A stretch of DNA of 64,000 bases from Nocardia brevicatena NBRC 12119 (GTDB taxonomy: Bacteria > Actinomycetota > Actinomycetes > Mycobacteriales > Mycobacteriaceae), in assembly GCF_000308495.1 (NCBI RefSeq), contig NZ_BAFU01000012.1, positions 21,575 to 85,574 on the forward strand, given 5' to 3'. The notes under the pieces are model-generated. The model searched no databases. It was not told the DNA's origin and saw only the letters and a list, made by a program, of their open reading frames with translations. How positions within the stretch are numbered: position 1 is the stretch's first letter; every line of letters starts with the position of its first letter. Shown here one piece after another: positions 27,933 through 35,926 of this stretch. The position numbers and the translations under genes were made by a program.

Positions 27933-29669
27933 GTGCTCGAGACGGCCGATACCATCACCCGGCTGCGGATCCGCGGCGTCGCGATGGTTCGGCGTACCGA
28001 GCGGATCATCGATCTGAACTATGTCGGGCTCGTGGTCGCCACGGCCTTCTTCGCTCTCTCGGTGACCCCGTCGTTGCTGCCGCGCGATTGGATGTTCCAG
28101 GGGTTGATCAGCGGAATCAACGCCGCGATCGGGTACGGCGTGGGATGTGTCCTGGAATGGCTGTTCCGGCTGTGGGTCCGGCCGCGGCTGCGGGGTATCT
28201 CCATCCCGCCCACCTGGACCCGCTACGCGGTGAAATCCGCCGTACTGATCAGCTGCGGTCTCAGCGCCGCGTACATGCTGGTGCACTCGGCGAGTTGGCA
28301 GCGGGAGATCACCGCGCTGATGGGAATGGAGGGCACCACCACACCGGCCTATCTGCGCACCGGTGGGCTGAGTATGACGGTGGGGGTGTTGGTGGTCGCG
28401 GGCTACCGCACGATGCGCGAACTGGTTCTGTTCCTGGCCCGGCAGCTCAACCGCTGGGTGCGGGTGCCACGCGCGCTCGCGCCGGCCGCGGGGCTGCTGC
28501 TGCTGGCGCTGCTGGTGGTGACACTGTTCAACGGCGTCGCCTCCCGGGTGTTCTTCGCGGCCGCGAATTCGGCGTTCAGCGTGCGTAACCACCACACCTC
28601 CGAATACGCGGTGCAACCGCAGGCGCCGGAGCGGTCGGGCAGCCCGCAATCGCTGGCCGATTGGGACACCCTCGGTTTCGAGGGCCGCTGGTTCGTCTCC
28701 CACGGGCCCGACGCCGAGCGGATCTCCTGGGTCACCGGCCGACCCGCGAAGGAACCGATCCGGGCCTATGCGGGCCTGGAATCCGCCGAGGAGGGACAGA
28801 CCCAGGCGGAGTTGGCGGTCGCCGAACTGGAGCGGGCGGGTGCTTTCGACCGGCAAGTGCTCGTCGTCGTCACCACCACGGGGACCGGCTGGGTGAACAC
28901 GATGGCGGCCGAGGCGATCGAATACATGTACGGCGGCGACAGCGCGATCGTCGCCACCCAGTACTCGTATCTCCCCAGTGCGCTGTCGTTCCTGGCGGAT
29001 CGCGGGAAGGTCGCGGTCGCGGGCCGGGAACTGTTCGACGCCGTGCATCGGCATTGGGCCGCTCGTCCGCCCCGGGCCCGGCCCAAACTGCTGGTGTACG
29101 GGGAGAGTTTGGGTTCCCAGGGTTCGGAGGCCGCATTCGACGGGCTGGCCGATCTGCGGGCGAAGGTGGACGGCGCGCTCTGGGTGGGGCCGCCCAATTC
29201 GAACCGGTTGTGGCGACAGTTCGTCATCCGCCGCGATCCCGGTTCCCGGGAGGTGCAGCCGATCTACGCGGACGGCCTGGTGGTTCGCTTCGCCGCCGAC
29301 CGTGACGAACTCGCGCGCCCGGGACCGGAATGGCGGGTGCCTCGTATCGCCTACCTGCAGCATCCGTCCGATCCGATCGTGTGGTGGTCGCCGGACCTGA
29401 TTTTCTCCCGCCCGGACTGGCTGTCCGAACCACGCGGCGTGGATGTGTCGCCCCGGATGCGTTGGGCGCCGTTCGTGACGTTCTGGCAGGTGAGCGCGGA
29501 TCTCACCAACGCGCAGGGGGTCAGTTACGGACACGGTCACCGCTACGGCAGCCTGGTGTTGGACGCCTGGGCCGCCGTGAGCCGGCCGCCGGATTGGAAT
29601 CCCGAACTGGCCGAGCGCATCCGGGTACAGATCGCGGCCGCCGAGTCCTACGAGCGGGAGGTGAAATGA
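27933..29669 (+). CDS. Membrane-anchored alpha/beta hydrolase (Abhydrolase_9 type)
   Basis: 578 aa. The N-terminal about 200 residues hold four to five membrane segments (for example LVVATAFFALSVTPSLLP, an unusual SVTPSLLPRDW turn, VKSAVLISCGLSAAYMLV and LLLLALLVVTLFNGVAS). A soluble C-terminal domain follows with the nucleophile elbow YGESLGSQGSEAAF near residues 389-402, LWVGPPNSN, LQHPSDPIVWW and a final YGHGHRYG histidine cluster. This two-part plan matches the actinobacterial DUF/Abhydrolase_9 family, whose substrate is unknown. The start is a GTG at 27933; an ATG at 27984 is possible. Its stop overlaps the next gene's start. Confidence 0.85.
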   Translation: MLETADTITRLRIRGVAMVRRTERIIDLNYVGLVVATAFFALSVTPSLLPRDWMFQGLISGINAAIGYGVGCVLEWLFRLWVRPRLRGISIPPTWTRYAVKSAVLISCGLSAAYMLVHSASWQREITALMGMEGTTTPAYLRTGGLSMTVGVLVVAGYRTMRELVLFLARQLNRWVRVPRALAPAAGLLLLALLVVTLFNGVASRVFFAAANSAFSVRNHHTSEYAVQPQAPERSGSPQSLADWDTLGFEGRWFVSHGPDAERISWVTGRPAKEPIRAYAGLESAEEGQTQAELAVAELERAGAFDRQVLVVVTTTGTGWVNTMAAEAIEYMYGGDSAIVATQYSYLPSALSFLADRGKVAVAGRELFDAVHRHWAARPPRARPKLLVYGESLGSQGSEAAFDGLADLRAKVDGALWVGPPNSNRLWRQFVIRRDPGSREVQPIYADGLVVRFAADRDELARPGPEWRVPRIAYLQHPSDPIVWWSPDLIFSRPDWLSEPRGVDVSPRMRWAPFVTFWQVSADLTNAQGVSYGHGHRYGSLVLDAWAAVSRPPDWNPELAERIRVQIAAAESYEREVK

Positions 29670-30388
29670 CGGGTCCGGCCCGGACGGTCGCCGCGGTGGC
29701 CGCGCCGCTGGTGTGGAGCAATCTGTTGCTGCCCCGGCTGAAGCTCGGCCATCGCGGGCGCACGGCGGCGAACGCTGCCGCCGCCACTTGCTACGCGGTG
29801 GTCTTTCGGGCGCGGCCCCACTGGGCGTCGGCCCAAGGCCTGCGCTATGGGCTGGGCTGTGCCGCAGTGGTCGTCGCTGGATACGCCGCGGCCACCGCGA
29901 TCGCCCCGCTGCGGCGGGTGGTGGGTGGTGCCGGTGAGCGCGCTCCCGATATGGGCACTGTCGAATGGGTCGGGGTTCATATCCCGATCGGCACGGTGTA
30001 TACCGAGGAACTCGTCTTTCGCGCCACTCTGGACCCCCTGCTCGACAAGACGTTCGGCGAGCGTGTCGGCGCCGTATTGGGCGCGTCGGCCTTCGGGCTC
30101 TGGCATATTCATCCCGCGCGCAGTGCGGGCGACAGCGTGCCGGGCACCGTCGCCTTCACCACCGCCGCCGGTCTGGTTCTCGGCGCGCTGCGCCGTCGCG
30201 CCGACAGCGCGACCGCTCCCGCGCTGCTGCACTGGGCTGTCAATGCGGGTGGCGTACTCGCGGCGCGGACGGTACGCCGATATTCCGGCGGGCCGGCCGG
30301 CATGGCGGCGAACCACCACGTCCGAGACGGCTCTACGGGTCCGAGGGCCGGTATGGGGGACCCACCGCGGCGGCCGGGTACGGCGTGA
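29666..30388 (+). CDS. CPBP family intramembrane metalloprotease
   Basis: 240 aa with several hydrophobic helices. The CPBP (Abi/CAAX protease) motifs are present in order: EELVFR with Glu114-Glu115, FGLWHIHP with the second-motif histidines, and HWAVN near the C-terminus. These enzymes cut substrates inside the membrane or process prenylated and bacteriocin-type peptides. The ATG overlaps the stop of the upstream membrane hydrolase by 3 nt, so the two are coupled and may act on the same membrane process. The C-terminal 30 residues are charged and disordered. Confidence 0.88.
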   Translation: MTGPARTVAAVAAPLVWSNLLLPRLKLGHRGRTAANAAAATCYAVVFRARPHWASAQGLRYGLGCAAVVVAGYAAATAIAPLRRVVGGAGERAPDMGTVEWVGVHIPIGTVYTEELVFRATLDPLLDKTFGERVGAVLGASAFGLWHIHPARSAGDSVPGTVAFTTAAGLVLGALRRRADSATAPALLHWAVNAGGVLAARTVRRYSGGPAGMAANHHVRDGSTGPRAGMGDPPRRPGTA

Positions 30389-30436
30389 TCGCGGCGTTGT
30401 TCGGCACGATCGGGAAGATGGTGACACACTGCGCCG

Positions 30437-30946
30437 GTGAAGTTGATCGACTGTGACGGATACGGTGTGGAACTGGCAGTCGCCGACTATCAGTTTCCGG
30501 AACACACCGATCCGCGGATTCGGTACAGCTGGTTGGTGATCGCCGGTTCCGCGTACTGCCCTCTGGGAAACTGGTCCTTTCGCTGGCAGGCACTGACGCT
30601 CGACGACGCGGTCGAGCTCGGCCACTGGCTACGGCGCCTCGCGGAGCACGATATCGGCGCGGTGGATGGCCGCGACGGTACGGCCGGTGCCGCGAAACTG
30701 GCGTTCACCGAACCCAACCTGACCTTCGCCTCCGGCCGGTGCGCCGAGGGGGATATCGACCTGCATATCGGCCTGGATCTGGAGTTCTCGCCGCCGTGGC
30801 GGAAACGGACGAGCGCCGGCGATCCGTCCGTCGTCACCGTCCGACTCGCTCCGCAGGCGGTTGCGACGGCGGCGGCCGAATGGACCGCCGAGGTGGACGG
30901 CTACCTCCCACCGGGCGGGCGGTTACCGCGGTGGACGGCACGGTGA
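30437..30946 (+). CDS. WapI-like immunity-type protein, 169 aa
   Basis: The sequence has the pattern of WapI/YxiJ-like immunity proteins: a short beta-rich N-terminus (GYGVELAVADYQFPEHTD), YSWLVIAGSAYCPLGNWSFR, a helix LDDAVELGHWLRRLAE, then LAFTEPNLTFA. In toxin systems such proteins neutralise CDI/WapA-type nuclease tips. No toxin gene is next to it; neighbours are a CPBP protease and ygfZ. It may be an orphan immunity gene or a housekeeping relative. Family assignment is from remembered pattern only. Confidence 0.55.
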   Translation: MKLIDCDGYGVELAVADYQFPEHTDPRIRYSWLVIAGSAYCPLGNWSFRWQALTLDDAVELGHWLRRLAEHDIGAVDGRDGTAGAAKLAFTEPNLTFASGRCAEGDIDLHIGLDLEFSPPWRKRTSAGDPSVVTVRLAPQAVATAAAEWTAEVDGYLPPGGRLPRWTAR

Positions 30947-31073
30947 AATATCCGTGCCGAGTGTGTCCCCGCGCGCTGCGGGGTGGCTCCGGCCGCCGGG
31001 CCCGAGCCCGGTCTCGTGGCCGGGCGACCAGGGCCTGGAGCGCGGCCGGCGGTTCAGGCCCTACAGTGGTGGG

Positions 31074-32180
31074 GTGGTCGTCGAACCCAGCCCTGTTCTA
31101 GCGGTACCGGGAGCGGTCGCCGCCGCGCCCGACTCCCCCGACGCCGCCGTGGCATGGCATTACGGGGATCCACTCGGTGAGCAGCGTGCGGCGGTCGAGC
31201 GGGTGGCGGTCGTGGATCGCTCGCATCGCTTCGTCCTCACCATCGGCGGCGCCGAACGGCTCGGTTGGCTGCACACCATCTCCAGCCAGCATGTCGCCGA
31301 CCTCGCCGACGGCCAGTCGGCGGAAAACCTGGACCTCGATCAGAACGGTCGGGTCCTGCACCATTTCGTCCTCACCGAACTGGACGGCACGGTATGGGTC
31401 GATACCGAGGCCGAGCGCGGTCCCGACCTGCTGAACTTTCTCACCAGAATGGTCTTCTGGGCCGATGCCCGACCGAGTGCGGCCACCGACCATGCCGTCC
31501 TGAGCCTGCTCGGCCCGCGTGTCGACACGCTGACCGGGACGCTCGGTATCGACCGGCTGCCGGACGAGAAGGCCGTACCGCTGCCCGGTGGCGGTTTCCT
31601 GCGCCGAATGGCCTGGCCGACCGCGGACTCCTTCGATCTCGTCGTGCCGCGTGAGCAGCTGGGTCGGCGGTGGTCCGAGCTCACCGCGGCGGGTGCCGAA
31701 CCGGCGGGGTCCTGGGCCTTCGAGGCGCTGCGGGTGGCCGCGGTGCGGCCGCGGATCGGCCTCGACACCGACGACCGGACCATTCCGCACGAGGTGAACT
31801 GGATCGGCGGTCCGGACGAGCACGGCGCCGTCCACCTGAACAAGGGCTGCTATCGCGGTCAGGAGACCGTCGCCCGCGTGCACAATCTGGGCAAACCCCC
31901 GCGCCGACTGGTGCTGCTGCACCTGGACGGTTCCACCGATGAGCGCCCGGCCGTGGGCGAGGCGGTCACCGCGGGGGGTCGCGCCGTCGGCAGGCTCGGT
32001 ACCGTCGTCGACCACTACGAGCTCGGGCCCATTGCGCTCGCGCTGGTGAAACGTGCCGTACCGGTCGACACCCGTCTCGCGGTCGGGTCGATGGCCGCCG
32101 CCATCGACCCTGATTCGGTGGTCGACGACAATACTCCGCAGGCCGGTCGGCAGGCGGTCGAACGACTGCGCGGCCGCTGA
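31074..32180 (+). CDS. ygfZ: Folate-binding protein YgfZ
   Basis: 368 aa GcvT-like protein with the diagnostic KGCYRGQETVAR motif near residues 258-269, whose Cys is essential in YgfZ/IBA57. It uses tetrahydrofolate in repair or assembly of certain iron-sulfur enzymes. The N-terminal VVDRSHRFVLTIGGAERLGWLHTI and DLDQNGRVLHHFVL are typical of the family. A GTG at 31074 is chosen as start; the frame is open upstream but the extra part is arginine-rich and not family-like. The corresponding M. tuberculosis gene lies in the same pur-pabC neighbourhood (Rv0811c by recollection). Confidence 0.9.
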   Translation: MVVEPSPVLAVPGAVAAAPDSPDAAVAWHYGDPLGEQRAAVERVAVVDRSHRFVLTIGGAERLGWLHTISSQHVADLADGQSAENLDLDQNGRVLHHFVLTELDGTVWVDTEAERGPDLLNFLTRMVFWADARPSAATDHAVLSLLGPRVDTLTGTLGIDRLPDEKAVPLPGGGFLRRMAWPTADSFDLVVPREQLGRRWSELTAAGAEPAGSWAFEALRVAAVRPRIGLDTDDRTIPHEVNWIGGPDEHGAVHLNKGCYRGQETVARVHNLGKPPRRLVLLHLDGSTDERPAVGEAVTAGGRAVGRLGTVVDHYELGPIALALVKRAVPVDTRLAVGSMAAAIDPDSVVDDNTPQAGRQAVERLRGR

Positions 32181-32282
32181 TCGGTGGCGGCCGATACCGA
32201 CCCGGCCGGGCCGGGAGAAGACCACGGACGCCCGGACCGATTCCGCGGCCACGGCGGGACCGGGGGAGAGGAGTGTGCGCCG

Positions 32283-33041
32283 ATGCGGGTCGGTGATACC
32301 GGATGGGTATTGGACGTCTGCGTGGTGCACGCCGAGGTGACGGTGCCGGGACGGGTGGGACGCAGTGCCATCGACAAACGGCCGGTGCTCGGGCGGGTGG
32401 CGGCGCGCCGGCTCGGATTGGTCGGCGATCATGTCTGCAATACCGAGTATCACGGTGGGGTGGACCAGGCGGTATACGCCTACGCCGAGGAGGATGCGCG
32501 CGGTTGGGCCGACGAACTCGGGCGGGAGCTGCCCAGCGGCTGGTTCGGGGAGAATCTGCGGCTCGGCGGACTGCCGGTGAGCGACGCGGTGGTCGGTGCG
32601 CACTGGGTGATCGGCGACGCGCTGTTCGAGGTGAGCGCGCCTCGGGTGCCGTGCGCGACATTCGGGTATTGGAGTGGGGAGCGGCAGTGGGTGCGCCGGT
32701 TCGCCCTGCGCGCGAACACGGGCTGCTACCTGCGGGTGCTCGAGGAAGGCGCCGTCGGGGCGGGCGATCGGGTCGAGATCGTCCATGTTCCCGAGCACGG
32801 GATCACCGTCCGCGATGTGTTTACCGGCCATGATCCCGCTCTGTTGGATCGCCTGCTCGTCGTGGAGCCCAGTATCTCCGACGATATCCGGACGCAGATC
32901 GCCCGCCGTGCCCGCCGCGGGTCCGGTACTGCCGCCTCCACGGGGGTTGACGGCGCGGACACGCGCGAGGGTGTCGGATCCGCCGGCGGGCAGCCGTCCT
33001 CGGGTGGGACGAATACGGCATCGGCGACGGAGGTGCGGTGA
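32283..33041 (+). CDS. MOSC domain protein (YiiM-like)
   Basis: 252 aa. The MOSC fold is recognisable from GRVGRSAIDKRPVLGRV, VGDHVCNTEYHGGVDQAVYAY, WFGENLRLGGL, and VSAPRVPCATFGYWSG with the conserved Cys that would carry sulfur or bind the molybdenum cofactor. YiiM-type proteins take part in molybdoenzyme detoxification of N-hydroxylated compounds. The ATG at 32283 has GAGAGGAG about 11 nt upstream. The last 40 residues are Gly/Ser/Thr-rich and disordered. The stop overlaps the asparaginase start by one nucleotide. Confidence 0.88.
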   Translation: MRVGDTGWVLDVCVVHAEVTVPGRVGRSAIDKRPVLGRVAARRLGLVGDHVCNTEYHGGVDQAVYAYAEEDARGWADELGRELPSGWFGENLRLGGLPVSDAVVGAHWVIGDALFEVSAPRVPCATFGYWSGERQWVRRFALRANTGCYLRVLEEGAVGAGDRVEIVHVPEHGITVRDVFTGHDPALLDRLLVVEPSISDDIRTQIARRARRGSGTAASTGVDGADTREGVGSAGGQPSSGGTNTASATEVR

Positions 33042-33994
33042 TGGGTGTCGAACTGGTCGAGGTGGTGCGGTCCGGATTCCGGGAATGCGTACACCGGGGA
33101 TCGGTGGTGATCACCGGGCCGGACGGAGAAGCGGTCTTCGAGGCCGGCGAGGTGCACGTTCCGATCTATCCGCGCTCCACCAACAAGCCCTTGCAGGCGC
33201 TGGCTCTGCTCCGGCACGGCTTCGACCCCGTCGACGAGCGGGAACTGGCCATCGCCATCGCCTCGCATACCGGGGAGCGGCACCATATCGAGCTGGTGCG
33301 GCGTCTGCTCGATCGGTATGGCTTCCATGAACGCGATCTGGCCTGTCCGCCCGATCTCCCGGCCGACGAGGGGGCCCGGGCCGCGGTGGTGGTGCGCGGT
33401 GCGCGGCCGAACCCGATGTACATGAACTGTTCCGGCAAACATGCCGCGATGCTGGCCACCTGCGCCGTGAACGGCTGGCCGACACACGACTACCCCGACG
33501 GCGCCCACCCCTTGCAGCGGGCGGTACTCGAGGTGGTGACCGAGTTGACCGGTGAACCGGAGGCCGACCTGGGGATCGACGGTTGCGGTCTGCCTATCGT
33601 GCCGGTATCCCTGGTCAACCTGGCGCGGGCCTTCGCCGGCCTGGCCATCGCGGACGAGGGTTCCCGGCCGCGGCGAATCGCCGATGCGATCCGAGCGCAT
33701 CCAGGCGTGATTTCCGGCACGAACGGGCCCGATCTGCTGGTCATGCGCGCCGTGCCGGGGCTGGTCTGCAAGGTCGGCGCCGATGGCGTGCACGCGGGGG
33801 CGCTCCCGGATGGAACCGCGTTCGCGTACAAGGTCGATGACGGTTCCGATCGGGCGAGAATCCCGCTGACCATGGCGATTCTGCATCGTATGGGCGTCGA
33901 ATGGTCGGACGAATTGGCGGAGTTGGCCGCACCTCCGGTTCTCGGCGGCGGAGCACGTGTGGGTGTGATTCGGGCCATACCCGGAGTGCTCTAG
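33041..33994 (+). CDS. L-asparaginase II (Rhizobium etli type, class 3)
   Basis: 317 aa, PF06089-type. It carries the beta-lactamase-like Ser-x-x-Lys in YPRSTNKPLQAL, the ASHTGERHH segment, MYMNCSGKHAAML with the Cys/Ser/Lys active-site cluster, and IDGCGLPIVPVSL with a second conserved Cys. Class-3 asparaginases hydrolyse asparagine to aspartate and ammonia and are unrelated to the E. coli AnsA/AnsB fold. The ATG at 33041 overlaps the MOSC stop; a GTG one codon earlier is equally possible. It appears to be co-transcribed with the MOSC gene. Confidence 0.87.
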   Translation: MGVELVEVVRSGFRECVHRGSVVITGPDGEAVFEAGEVHVPIYPRSTNKPLQALALLRHGFDPVDERELAIAIASHTGERHHIELVRRLLDRYGFHERDLACPPDLPADEGARAAVVVRGARPNPMYMNCSGKHAAMLATCAVNGWPTHDYPDGAHPLQRAVLEVVTELTGEPEADLGIDGCGLPIVPVSLVNLARAFAGLAIADEGSRPRRIADAIRAHPGVISGTNGPDLLVMRAVPGLVCKVGADGVHAGALPDGTAFAYKVDDGSDRARIPLTMAILHRMGVEWSDELAELAAPPVLGGGARVGVIRAIPGVL

Positions 33995-34169
33995 GACACC
34001 CCACCGCATGGCGAAACCCGGGCAAACCGGCCCGGGAGGCGGGGTATCCCGGACTCGCGGAAGCGCGACGGCCGGACACGCGCTAAAGTGTCTGTCAGGA
34101 AGAGTATTAATTCGAACGGGGTCGCCACCAATCCCCAGGCCGCCCCGCTGTGACGCGAGGGGGTCAGCC

Positions 34170-34379
34170 ATGGGTCGTGGCCGGGCTAAGGCAAAACAGA
34201 CCAAGGTTGCTCGTGAGCTGAAGTACAGCTCGCCGACGACCGACTTCGCGAGCCTTCAGCGCGAGCTGTCCGGTAGCACCAACTCCCGGCGGAGTGGTGT
34301 CCTGTCGGACGAGCACGACGTGGACGAGTCCTTGTCCCGCTGGAACGAGGACGACTACGACGACGACTGGCGCCGCTGA
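34170..34379 (+). CDS. DUF3073 family small protein
   Basis: 69 aa. Basic start MGRGRAKAKQTKVARELKY, a middle SPTTDFASLQRELSG and a very acidic end with a DDYDDDWRR tail. This is the DUF3073 family of actinobacteria (Rv0810c in M. tuberculosis, next to purM there as here). The split charge suggests binding to nucleic acid or ribosome at one end and to a basic partner at the other, but no function is established. A GAGGGGG ribosome-binding site lies 10 nt upstream, and a textbook terminator follows the stop. Confidence 0.92.
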   Translation: MGRGRAKAKQTKVARELKYSSPTTDFASLQRELSGSTNSRRSGVLSDEHDVDESLSRWNEDDYDDDWRR

Positions 34380-34398
34380 CTCGGTGCACACAGGCTGG

Positions 34399-34428
34399 GG
34401 GGAGGCCGAAGGGCCTCCCCTCTCTCGT
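34399..34428 (+). terminator. Rho-independent terminator after the DUF3073 gene
   Basis: 9-bp stem GGGGAGGCC / GGCCTCCCC with a GAAG tetraloop (34399-34420), followed by TCTCTCGTT. It sits 20 nt behind the stop codon. Confidence 0.88.
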
Positions 34429-34652
34429 TGTGCCGGTCAGCGGTTCCGTCGTGATGTCCGCAGGGGCTCGTGGCGTCGGTACGTACCGTCGGCTGTCGGG
34501 TTCGCTCGCGGATGAACTGTTGGTTCGCCCGCGGATGGTTCGACTCGTCGGCGATTCACCCGTCCTCCCGACGAGGGCATACGACAGACCGGCGTAGCGT
34601 CGCTGTTCCGCGACGGTGTGCCGCGCCCATCCACTCCGGTTCCGGATGCGAA
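34429..34652. other. Gap between convergent DUF3073 and purM genes
   Basis: No gene is supported. A minus-strand open frame here is serine- and arginine-rich and lacks a ribosome-binding site. The two ends of the gap hold the terminators of the flanking genes. Confidence 0.5.
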
Positions 34653-34708
34653 GGGCGAGCCGCACCGCGTAACGCGGCTCGCCCTCGCCTCCGACGGCCT
34701 CGGAGGCG
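34653..34708 (-). terminator. Tandem hairpins downstream of purM
   Basis: Two hairpins follow the purM stop on the minus strand: a 9-bp stem CGCCTCCGA/TCGGAGGCG (34686-34708), then an 11-bp stem GGGCGAGCCGC/GCGGCTCGCCC with a 10-nt loop (34653-34684), followed by CTTCGC. There is no strong U-tract, as is common in high-GC actinobacteria. Confidence 0.7.
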
Positions 34709-34710
34709 AA

Positions 34711-35790
34711 TCAGAAACGCGGATGCTCGCCCACCAGGGCCACGCGGTCGCTATCGCTGTCCTTCGCCTTCTTGACACTGCCCAGCGTCCAGCATTCGAT
34801 ATGCCGGGCGGTGAGCACGGCCAGAGCCCGGTCCACATCGTCGGGCGCCACCACGGCCACCATCCCGACGCCCATATTGAAGGTCTTCTCCATCTCCGCG
34901 CGCTCCACCCGACCGCGCTGGGCGATCATCTTGAACACCGGTGCCGGGTTCCAGGTGCCGCGGTCGAGTTCGGCGACCAGACCTGCGGGCAGTACCCGGG
35001 CCAGATTGGCGGCCAGTCCGCCGCCGGTGATGTGGGCGAAGGTGCGGACATCGGTCTCGGCGATCAGCGCCAGGCAGTCCTTGGCGTAGATCCGGGTCGG
35101 CTCCAGCAGTTCCTCGCCGAGGGTGCGACCGAATTCCTCCACATGCCCGGTCAACGACATCCGGTCGATTTCCAGCAGTACCTTGCGCGCCAGGCTGTAG
35201 CCGTTGGAGTGCAGCCCGGAGGAACCCATGGCGATCACCACATCGCCGGGGCGTACCCGGTCGGGCCCGAGGACTTCCTCGGCCTCCACCACACCGACGC
35301 CCGTGGCGGACAGGTCGTAGTCGTCGGGGCCCATCAGGCCCGGATGTTCGGCGGTTTCGCCGCCCAGCAGCGCGCAACCGGCCCGCACGCAGCCCTCGGC
35401 GATACCGGAGACCAGTCCGGCGACCTTCTCCGGAACGACTTTGCCCACCGCGATGTAGTCCTGTAGGAATAGCGGTTCGGCACCGCAGACGACCAGATCG
35501 TCGACCACCATGGCGACCAGATCCAGCCCCAGGGTGTCGTGTTTGTCCATCGCCTGCGCCACCGCGATCTTGGTGCCGACCCCGTCAGTGGAGGCGGCCA
35601 GCAACGGCTCACGGTAGCTCTTCTTCAGTGCGAACAGTCCGGCGAAACCGCCCAGTCCGCCCTGGACCTCCGGACGGCTGGCCTTGCGTGCCAGCGGGGC
35701 GAACAATTCGACTGCCCGGTCGCCGGCCTCGATATCCACACCGGCCGCGGCATAGGAGGCGCCGGCGCCACTAGAGGTCTGTTCAGTCAT
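34711..35790 (-). CDS. purM: Phosphoribosylformylglycinamidine cyclo-ligase
   Basis: 359 aa AIR synthetase: FGAM + ATP to AIR. Motifs are STDGVGTKIAVAQ (Gly-rich ATP site), DLVAMVVDDLVVCGAEPLFLQDYI, GGETAEHPGL, GLHSNGYSLARKVL and HITGGGLAANLARVLP. The start is placed at the ATG at 35790 (MTEQTSSGAGASYAAAGVDI); GGAG lies about 12 nt upstream. purF ends 136 nt upstream on the same strand, so purF-purM form one unit, probably led by the SCP-like gene. It ends in tandem hairpins. Confidence 0.96.
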   Translation of the reverse strand: MTEQTSSGAGASYAAAGVDIEAGDRAVELFAPLARKASRPEVQGGLGGFAGLFALKKSYREPLLAASTDGVGTKIAVAQAMDKHDTLGLDLVAMVVDDLVVCGAEPLFLQDYIAVGKVVPEKVAGLVSGIAEGCVRAGCALLGGETAEHPGLMGPDDYDLSATGVGVVEAEEVLGPDRVRPGDVVIAMGSSGLHSNGYSLARKVLLEIDRMSLTGHVEEFGRTLGEELLEPTRIYAKDCLALIAETDVRTFAHITGGGLAANLARVLPAGLVAELDRGTWNPAPVFKMIAQRGRVERAEMEKTFNMGVGMVAVVAPDDVDRALAVLTARHIECWTLGSVKKAKDSDSDRVALVGEHPRF

Positions 35791-35926
35791 CGTCGGGGAA
35801 AGCTCCAAACCGAATCCGCGGGTTGATTGCCTGCTCACGCTACCGGAATCGGATAACGGGCATGCAGCGGTGCCGACTTGCTATGACAGATCACCGCGGC
35901 GGACGAGGTGGTGCGCCCGTGCCGGA

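Noticed and set aside
34186-34665. 159-aa minus-strand ORF over DUF3073 and the gap to purM
   Set aside because: Overlaps DUF3073 and its terminator; serine- and arginine-rich without family traits.
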